This document shows positions 1 through 4,393 of a stretch of 8,648 nt of DNA, one piece after another. The stretch is from Spirochaetaceae bacterium (lineage in GTDB: Bacteria > Spirochaetota > Spirochaetia > Treponematales > Breznakiellaceae), in the NCBI GenBank assembly GCA_031280705.1, contig JAITGJ010000092.1, positions 1 through 8,648 of the forward strand, given 5' to 3'. A model generated the notes under the pieces. It searched no databases. It saw only the letters and a program-made list of their open reading frames with translations, and had not been told where the DNA came from. The translations under genes and the position numbers were made by a program. The stretch's first letter is position 1; every line of letters begins with the position of its first letter.

Positions 1-35
1 GGAACCTCTAAAAACCGGTTGTTTTCAGAGGTTCC
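1..35. repeat. Hairpin repeat, CTCTAAAAAC core, copy 1
   Basis: Fifteen-base arms at 1-15 and 21-35 are complementary with one mismatch around a 5-base loop (CGGTT). The left arm contains CCTCTAAAAAC and the right arm GTTTTCAGAGG. The element may continue to the left of the window. The same core recurs in the hairpin at 86-115, so this looks like a member of an interspersed palindromic repeat family rather than a gene terminator. No T-run follows it. The family identity is inferred from two copies only. Confidence 0.7.
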
Positions 36-41
36 CTTGCG

Positions 42-67
42 GTTTCTCGCCCTATGGGCTGCGAAAC
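42..67. repeat. Middle hairpin between the two repeat copies
   Basis: GTTTC (42-46) pairs with GAAAC (63-67), and GCCC (49-52) pairs with GGGC (56-59) around a TAT loop, with a small internal loop between the two helices. It sits between the two CTCTAAAAAC hairpins, so 1-115 can be read as one composite element of three stem-loops. Whether all three always travel together cannot be judged from this window. Confidence 0.5.
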
Positions 68-85
68 ACGCATTTTTAAGCGGTT

Positions 86-115
86 CATCTCTAAAAACTG
101 AAGTTTTTAGAGATG
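86..115. repeat. Hairpin repeat, CTCTAAAAAC core, copy 2
   Basis: Perfect 13-base arms (86-98 and 103-115) flank a TGAA loop. The core ATCTCTAAAAAC / GTTTTTAGAGAT matches the core of the hairpin at 1-35. Recognisable sequence of the metal-binding protein remnant starts almost immediately after the right arm, so this repeat marks the left limit of the surviving gene fragment. Confidence 0.75.
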
Positions 116-117
116 CC

Positions 118-433
118 CACATTGTGGAAGACGGGTATGGCGCTTCCATCCGGCATACATACCAAATAAACGCGCCGGAAAACAATTTTCCCGCGGGCGC
201 TTCCGGAGGAGAAATTACGGAAACCCTTAAAACCCACGCCGCACTGATACCGGCCGTTTTTCGTGCTGAATTATCCGGCGGGGAAATGGCCGGTACCATA
301 AGCGGGCCGCCGGGCGCAAAAACTGCCGCTCCATTCCGCACGCAATATCTCCAAAAAATATTTTTATGGCACCGTAGCGTATCTGGATGTCATACGCGCA
401 AATATGGAACCGCTGCGGGAAGCCTGGTACTGA
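118..433 (+). pseudogene. Truncated, frameshifted metal ABC transporter substrate-binding protein (ZnuA/TroA type)
   Basis: Seen: in the frame of base 118 the translation gives a stretch like the C-terminal lobe of cluster A-I metal-binding proteins, including IPAVFRAELSGGEMAGTI, close to the family pattern 'xAVFxEELSxxxxAxTIAxETGAK'. Near 318-322, an AAAAA run, the match jumps to the next frame, which continues KLPLHSARNISK and then FYGTVAYLDVIRANMEPLRE and ends at TGA 431-433. That is the normal end of this family (LPLHS...TYLDLMRxN). Removing one A would join the two parts. The N-terminal half is absent; the hairpin repeats lie where it should be. A complete family member has about 300 residues, and only about 100 are represented here. 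The place directly upstream of the ATPase and permease genes fits a former znuA-znuC-znuB operon. A sequencing error in the A-run could explain the frameshift but not the missing half, unless that half lies left of the window with the repeat inserted in the gene. Confidence 0.7.
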
Positions 434-476
434 ATCCGCTGCTTCCGACGCCGCGCTGCTGTGCCGCACCGGCTCT

Positions 477-484
477 AAAGGAGG
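477..484 (+). promoter_or_regulatory. Ribosome binding site of the ABC ATPase
   Basis: AAAGGAGG lies 7 bases before ATG 492. The other in-frame ATG, at 486, would leave a gap of only 1 base, so the site selects the start at 492. Confidence 0.8.
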
Positions 485-491
485 CATGAAA

Positions 492-1214
492 ATGAACCAT
501 GAGAACGCATCCGGCGCGATTATGTGCCGGAATGTCTCATTCGGCTATGACGGGCATATCGTTGTCCGGAACCTTTCTTTCACGGTAAATACCGGCGATT
601 ATGTATGCGTAGTGGGCGAAAACGGTTCCGGCAAGACAACGCTGCTTAAAGGTTTGCTGCATCTTATTAATCCGGCGGAAGGAGCGGTAATATTTTCCGC
701 CGGAACGGACAGAAAAGCAACGGGCTATCTTTCCCAGCAGGCCGCCGCGAAAAATGATTTTCCTGCGGGAGTAAAAGAAGTTGTTTTGTCGGGAATGACG
801 GGCCGCATGGGGCTCCGTCCGTTTTACACGCGGAATGAAAAAATTCAGGCGGCGGAAAACATGAAGCGCCTTGAAATATTTGATTTGCAAAACCGGTGCT
901 TCAGGGAATTATCCGGCGGCCAGCAGCGGCGTGTTCTTGTTGCCCGCGCGCTATGCGCCGGAAACGCACTGCTGGCGCTTGATGAACCGGCCGCGGGCCT
1001 TGACCCCGCAGCGTCCGCGGAATTATACGCGCTTCTCAAAAAACTCAACAGCGAAGACGGAATTACCGTTATCATGGTAACCCACGACACGGAAGCCGCC
1101 CTGACATTCGCTCATAAAATACTGCACCTTAAAAACAGCGGCTGGTTTTTTGGTGAGACATCTGAATATGTACATTCAGAATTCGCAAAAGATTTTTTGA
1201 CCGGGAGGGAATAA
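492..1214 (+). CDS. znuC: Metal (zinc/manganese) ABC transporter ATP-binding protein
   Basis: This is the cytoplasmic ATPase that powers metal import through the permease encoded next to it. It has 240 residues, normal for ZnuC/TroB/MntB proteins. Visible motifs in order: Walker A GENGSGKTT at 42-50, Q-loop around YLSQQ at 79-83, ABC signature LSGGQQRR at 140-147, Walker B LLALDEP at 160-166, D-loop AGLD at 168-171, and switch histidine in VTHD at 196-199. All residues needed for ATP hydrolysis are present, so the gene looks functional even though the binding-protein gene before it is broken. The start at 492 has a good ribosome binding site. The stop is 2 bases before the start of the permease gene, so the two are surely one operon. 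Zinc rather than manganese or iron is a guess from the family; the sequence does not settle the metal. Confidence 0.9.
   Translation: MNHENASGAIMCRNVSFGYDGHIVVRNLSFTVNTGDYVCVVGENGSGKTTLLKGLLHLINPAEGAVIFSAGTDRKATGYLSQQAAAKNDFPAGVKEVVLSGMTGRMGLRPFYTRNEKIQAAENMKRLEIFDLQNRCFRELSGGQQRRVLVARALCAGNALLALDEPAAGLDPAASAELYALLKKLNSEDGITVIMVTHDTEAALTFAHKILHLKNSGWFFGETSEYVHSEFAKDFLTGRE
1203..1210 (+). promoter_or_regulatory. Ribosome binding site of the metal permease
   Basis: GGGAGGGA overlaps the end of the ATPase gene and lies 6 bases before TTG 1217. No comparable site precedes the next candidates (TTG 1241, ATG 1250), so a TTG start is preferred. Confidence 0.65.
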
Positions 1215-1216
1215 AA

Positions 1217-2617
1217 TTGCCAGACAGCATTGTTTCCATATTGAAAGAAATGTTTTCCTACACATTTCTTGTACGGGCGTTTTTTGTCGGCGCGCTTGTG
1301 TCTATCTGCGCGGCGCTTCTCGGCGTCAGCCTGGTGCTTAAGCGGTATTCCATGATAGGCGACGGCCTTTCCCACGTCGGATTCGGCTCGCTTGCTCTGG
1401 CCACCGCGTTCAATGCCGCGCCGCTTTCCGTCTCAATTCCTGTCGTCATTGCCGCCGCTTTTTTTCTGCTGCGGCTCGGCGGGAAAAGCCTGATAAAGGG
1501 CGATGCGGCAATCGCGCTTGTATCAACCGGCTCCCTCGCACTGGGCGTGGTGATTATTTCCCAAACCACGGGCATGAATACCGATGTATGCAATTATTTA
1601 TTCGGCAGCATCCTCGCGATGAGCAAAAACGATGTGTATTTAAGCGCCGCCCTATCAATAACGGTGCTCGTTTTGTTTGTCCTGTTTTATCACAAGTTGT
1701 TCGCCATAACTTTTGACGAAACATTCGCGAAGACGGCGGGTCTGAAAACCGGCGTATACAATATGCTCATCGCGCTTTTAACGGCGCTTACGATTGTTTT
1801 GGGAATGCGCTTGATGGGAGCAATGCTTATTTCCGCACTGATCATTTTTCCCGCCCTTACGTCCATGCGGCTCTTCAGAAAATTCAGGGATGTAACCATT
1901 TGTTCCGCCTGTGTTTCAATACTCTGTTTTTTTGCCGGCATTGTCATTTCGTATGTATATGCAATGCCAACCGGCGCGAGCGTTGTCTTGATCAACCTTG
2001 CCGTTTTTACTGTTTTTTGGCTTGCAGGCGCCGTAAAAAACGGGAGAACCGGATTGAAAAAGGCCGGTGTATTCGCGGCGGCGGCAGTGCTGCTTGTCTC
2101 ATCGTGCAGGGACGGCAGGGCCGCATCAATACCCTACGAACGGGCAGCGGAGAACCCAGCCGCCGGCAATGCCGGCGCGGCCGCCCGGGAAACCGCGTTA
2201 TTCCCGGAAACAGACGGCGGCGCATACGCGGAAGCAGAACCTGCGGGCGCTGTTATCGAGATCCGGGAAAAAATGTTTATCGCGCAGACAAACGATGTGT
2301 ACCTTAATCGCGATGAGTATCTGGGAAAGACGCTGAAACTTGAAGGGTTGTTCAAACGGGAACAGTATGATGGCCAGAGTTACTGTTTTGTCATCCGCTA
2401 CGGTCCCGGCTGCTGCGGAAGCGATGGAAACGCCGGGTTTGAGGTTGCCTGGGAGCCGCGCAGCAGGACGCTTGTTCAGTATCCTGAAATAGACGCCTGG
2501 GTGGAAGCGACCGGCGTCCTGAAAATCTATGAGGAAGATGATTATCCTTATTTGTACCTTGCCCTCCGGGAACTCAGGGTACTTGACAGGCGGGGCGCGG
2601 AATTTGTTACGCAGTAA
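1217..2617 (+). CDS. znuB: Metal ABC transporter permease (ZnuB type) fused to a lipoprotein-like C-terminal domain
   Basis: Residues 12 to about 277 are a complete ABC-3 family membrane permease, with multiple hydrophobic segments and family landmarks such as RYSMIGDGLSHVGFG (43-57), CNYLFGSIL and LIIFPAL. Family members usually end here, near 265-290 residues. This frame continues to 466. After a basic stretch (KNGRTGLKK) comes a hydrophobic segment ending VLLVSSC, with Cys297 placed like a lipobox cysteine. A low-complexity Ala/Glu linker (298-345) follows, then a domain (346-466) with YLNRDEYLGKTLKLEGLF, a Cys399-Cys400 pair in GPGCCGSD and a WVEATGVLK motif. That pattern resembles the C-terminal domain of YcgQ/TIGR03943 (DUF1980) proteins, a resemblance recalled and not searched. 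By the positive-inside rule the extra domain should lie in the periplasm. It could be one fused protein, or the permease plus a separately started lipoprotein from TTG 2054. The permease call is secure; the domain name is tentative. Confidence 0.85.
   Translation: MPDSIVSILKEMFSYTFLVRAFFVGALVSICAALLGVSLVLKRYSMIGDGLSHVGFGSLALATAFNAAPLSVSIPVVIAAAFFLLRLGGKSLIKGDAAIALVSTGSLALGVVIISQTTGMNTDVCNYLFGSILAMSKNDVYLSAALSITVLVLFVLFYHKLFAITFDETFAKTAGLKTGVYNMLIALLTALTIVLGMRLMGAMLISALIIFPALTSMRLFRKFRDVTICSACVSILCFFAGIVISYVYAMPTGASVVLINLAVFTVFWLAGAVKNGRTGLKKAGVFAAAAVLLVSSCRDGRAASIPYERAAENPAAGNAGAAARETALFPETDGGAYAEAEPAGAVIEIREKMFIAQTNDVYLNRDEYLGKTLKLEGLFKREQYDGQSYCFVIRYGPGCCGSDGNAGFEVAWEPRSRTLVQYPEIDAWVEATGVLKIYEEDDYPYLYLALRELRVLDRRGAEFVTQ
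2042..2056 (+). promoter_or_regulatory. Candidate internal ribosome binding site and TTG start of a lipoprotein
   Basis: GGGAG (2042-2046) lies 7 bases before TTG 2054, which is in frame with the permease. Translation from there begins MKKAGVFAAAAVLLVSSC: two lysines, a hydrophobic core and a cysteine at residue 18, the shape of a lipoprotein signal peptide. Starting here would give a separate lipoprotein of about 187 residues. The upstream reading frame has no stop, so both products are possible. No experiment supports internal initiation. Confidence 0.4.
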
Positions 2618-2796
2618 AAACACCGTATGGACGCAATGACTTCGCGGCGCGGATCGCGCGGAAAGACGCGCATCAGGGGCGGTTTTGTCCATATTTTCTG
2701 CCGGCCCGGCATTAATTGCGTTCATCAAAAAACTGCTTCAATACTAACTCGAGTTTCCGGATAAATTCCGCTTAAATGTCCGCGCAGGAATGGGCA

Positions 2797-2816
2797 CAAT
2801 ACGCCGCGGCGTATTG
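2797..2816. promoter_or_regulatory. Perfect 20-base palindrome, candidate operator
   Basis: CAATACGCCGCGGCGTATTG is a perfect dyad with no spacer. With mismatches the symmetry extends to about 2791-2822. It lies about 140 bases before purE. The lack of a loop argues against a terminator and for a homodimer binding site; a central CG is common in LacI-family operators. It does not match the PurR box sequences I know, so the regulator is unknown. Confidence 0.4.
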
Positions 2817-2921
2817 CGCGAAGACTTGCCCGGCAGCCGGAACATCAGTCCCGCGGCCCGGGCCGGGCGGACCGAACACGGAGCGGGATGTTCGCATTCG
2901 GCGAACCCCGGCCTGGATGGG

Positions 2922-2951
2922 TTGCCCCGCTCCCGGCCTCTGTGCTACTGT
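2922..2951 (+). promoter_or_regulatory. Possible promoter of purE
   Basis: TTGCCC (2922-2927) and TACTGT (2946-2951) are separated by 18 bases, with a TG a few bases before the second hexamer. The -10-like element ends 6 bases before the purE ATG, so a transcript from here would begin at or just before the start codon. This would explain why purE has no Shine-Dalgarno sequence. Both hexamers are imperfect, so the call is weak. Confidence 0.3.
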
Positions 2952-2957
2952 CGGCTC

Positions 2958-3437
2958 ATGAAGGCGGCAATTATTTTTGGGTCCGAATCGGACCGGGCCG
3001 TGATGCGAAAAGCCGCGGACGTATTGCGGGAACTGGGGGTGGCGTTTTCCGCCCATATCATTTCCGCCCACCGGACGCCGGAACTGCTTGCGGAGATGGT
3101 GAAGCGCCTTGAGGCGGAAGAAACCGGCGTGATTATTGCCGGGGCGGGACTCGCGGCGCACCTTCCGGGGGTGATTGCGAGCCAAACCCTGATTCCCGTC
3201 ATCGGCGTACCGGTCAGCTCCGGGGGCCTCTCTGGGCTTGACGCGCTCCTTTCCATGGTGCAGATGCCCCGGCCTGTACCGGTAGCCACGGTGGGCCTGG
3301 ACAACGCCGCCAACGCGGGTTTTCTGGCCGGTGAAATTCTCGCGCTCAAGGACGAAGCGCTGCGGAAACGCCTTGAGGAATGGCGCGTGGAGATGAAGGC
3401 CGCCTTTGCCGCGTCAGCGGAAGGAGTGGACTTGTGA
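2958..3437 (+). CDS. purE: N5-carboxyaminoimidazole ribonucleotide mutase, class I PurE
   Basis: PurE moves the carboxylate of N5-CAIR to give CAIR in cytoplasmic de novo purine synthesis. The protein has 159 residues, the normal family length. Visible landmarks are the phosphate-binding GSESD (8-12), SAHRTP (36-41) with catalytic His38, and AGAGLAAHLPG (61-71), followed by PVIGVP and LLSMVQMP. SAHRTP and AAHLPG are the class I forms; Treponema denticola is known for a class II enzyme that uses AIR and CO2 directly and has SAHKT. Class I normally depends on PurK, which is not seen here. ATG 2958 fits the family N-terminus exactly, yet the bases before it contain no Shine-Dalgarno sequence. 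An in-frame extension back to 2790 is open but adds 56 residues unlike any PurE. The gene overlaps purC by 4 bases. Confidence 0.93.
   Translation: MKAAIIFGSESDRAVMRKAADVLRELGVAFSAHIISAHRTPELLAEMVKRLEAEETGVIIAGAGLAAHLPGVIASQTLIPVIGVPVSSGGLSGLDALLSMVQMPRPVPVATVGLDNAANAGFLAGEILALKDEALRKRLEEWRVEMKAAFAASAEGVDL
3421..3426 (+). promoter_or_regulatory. Ribosome binding site of purC inside the end of purE
   Basis: AAGGAG lies 7 bases before GTG 3434, which overlaps the purE stop as GTGA. It decides the purC start: earlier in-frame candidates such as ATG 3380 lie deep inside purE and have no such site. Confidence 0.75.
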
Positions 3438-4237
3438 GCGGGGGAAAACTGACCGGGGACACCGCCGGTATCCGGCGCGGCGGGGAATTGTACGAGGGCA
3501 AGGCGAAAAAAGTCTATGCCGTGGAAGGTTGGCAGGGAAAAGAGGAACTGGTGATCATTCACTACAAGGATGACGCCACGGCCTTTAACGGCGAAAAAAA
3601 GGGCCAAATCGAAGACAAGGGCGTCTTCAACAATGCCATAACCACGGGCATTTTCGGCCTCCTTGAGGAAAAAGGCGTACCCACACACTTTATCGAGCGC
3701 CTCAATGAGCGGGAACAGCTCTGCCGGAGGGTGCGGATTGTGCCGCTTGAGGTGATCATCCGCAATGTAGCGGCGGGTTCGATGGCAAAACGCCTCGGCC
3801 TTCCGGAGGGCAAGGAGCTTTTGACTCCGGTTTTTGAACTTTCCTACAAGGACGACGCCCTGGGAGACCCGCTCATCAACGATTACCATGCCGTCGCCAT
3901 CGGCGCGTCTACCTTTCGGGAAATCGAGGAAATCAAGACATACTCGTTCAAAATCAATGAAATTCTCTGCGCCTTTTTTGAGGGGCGGGGCATCCGGCTT
4001 ATCGACTTTAAGCTTGAATTTGGCCGCGTTCCGGGCATGACCGGAAACGGCGGTGCGGAAAACCGCCGGGTTTCTGAACCCGGTGGCGGCCTCGTGCTCG
4101 CCGACGAAATTTCCCCGGACACCTGCCGTGTTTGGGACGCGAAAACCGGGGAAAAACTTGACAAGGACCGGTTCCGCCGGGACCTGGGCAGCGTGAAAGA
4201 AGCGTACATCGAGATACTTAACCGTATCGGAATGTGA
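3434..4237 (+). CDS. purC: Phosphoribosylaminoimidazole-succinocarboxamide synthase (SAICAR synthetase)
   Basis: PurC joins CAIR and aspartate with ATP to form SAICAR, the step after PurE. From the GTG start it has 267 residues; the E. coli enzyme has 237. Family features: the nucleotide-binding start ELYEGKAKKVY (18-28), KDDATAFNG, the signature IVPLEVIIRN (102-111), SMAKRLG, and LIDFKLEFG (189-197), followed by LADEISPDTCRVWD and DKDRFRRDLG. Between EFGR and LVLADE there is an extra Gly/Asn/Arg-rich stretch of about 21 residues (199-219) where typical enzymes have only a few residues. It keeps the frame, and the conserved sequence on both sides is intact, so the enzyme is probably active. 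Part of the extra length is also an N-terminal extension of about 17 residues. The 4-base overlap with purE points to coupled translation. Confidence 0.95.
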   Translation: MSGGKLTGDTAGIRRGGELYEGKAKKVYAVEGWQGKEELVIIHYKDDATAFNGEKKGQIEDKGVFNNAITTGIFGLLEEKGVPTHFIERLNEREQLCRRVRIVPLEVIIRNVAAGSMAKRLGLPEGKELLTPVFELSYKDDALGDPLINDYHAVAIGASTFREIEEIKTYSFKINEILCAFFEGRGIRLIDFKLEFGRVPGMTGNGGAENRRVSEPGGGLVLADEISPDTCRVWDAKTGEKLDKDRFRRDLGSVKEAYIEILNRIGM

Positions 4238-4271
4238 GGACTCCATTGCGCACAGGATTTTTATTCATCGT

Positions 4272-4340
4272 GGGGTTTACTGCCCGTCCTTTTGGGGCGG
4301 TTGAAAAAAGTAACGATGGGGATAGATGGCAGTAAACCCC
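4272..4340 (+). ncRNA. Candidate structured leader RNA before purF
   Basis: Perfect 13-base arms GGGGTTTACTGCC (4272-4284) and GGCAGTAAACCCC (4328-4340) enclose 43 bases; a T·G and a G-C pair can extend the stem by two. Inside, CGTCC (4285-4289) pairs with GGGCG (4295-4299) with one T·G, giving a second helix stacked on the first. The rest of the loop is A/G-rich (4300-4327). A long closing stem with a nested hairpin directly upstream of a purine gene looks like an aptamer or an attenuator. It does not match the purine, ZTP or PRPP riboswitch layouts as I remember them, and no T-run follows, so it is not a plain terminator. A dispersed palindromic repeat is the main alternative. Confidence 0.45.
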
Positions 4341-4378
4341 GCCGTACAAACCATTTTCTATCGAACGGCAGATTTTAC

Positions 4379-4385
4379 AAAGGGA
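4379..4385 (+). promoter_or_regulatory. Ribosome binding site of purF
   Basis: AAAGGGA ends 8 bases before ATG 4394 and lies outside the upstream hairpin. It favours this start over the in-frame ATG codons within the hairpin region. Confidence 0.55.
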
Positions 4386-4393
4386 CGGCTTTT

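Larger units (their letters stand above)
2618..2957. other. GC-rich gap between permease and purE; no clear gene
   Basis: The gap holds several short GC-rich hairpins: GCGCG-GAT-CGCGC at 2647-2659, and TGCCG-GCC-CGGCA at 2699-2711 followed by TTAATT, a weak candidate terminator for the transporter operon. It also holds the palindrome at 2797-2816 and a possible promoter next to purE. Reading frames through it on both strands have no recognisable product and lack good ribosome binding sites. One of them, 2776-2961, ends in an ATGA overlap with purE. Confidence 0.5.

Noticed and set aside
19..489. A 156-codon plus-strand frame starting at a TTG in the repeat
   Set aside because: It crosses the hairpins and only part of it matches the metal-binding protein; after 322 the homology moves to another frame. 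It is not a real protein.
2647..2659. GCGCG-GAT-CGCGC hairpin as terminator of the transporter operon
   Set aside because: No T-run follows. The hairpin at 2699-2711 followed by TTAATT is a slightly better but still weak candidate.
2790..2957. N-terminal extension of purE by 56 residues
   Set aside because: The extension is Arg/Pro/Gly-rich, unlike any PurE, and its ATG has no usable ribosome binding site.
2945..4246. Long open frame of 433 codons on the minus strand opposite purE and purC
   Set aside because: It is an antisense shadow of two certain purine genes in GC-rich DNA. The translation has no recognisable domain and no sensible ribosome binding site.
4301..4328. TTGAAA with a downstream ATAGAT as a purF promoter
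   Set aside because: The -10 match and spacing are poor and the bases lie in the loop of the leader structure; chance similarity is likely.
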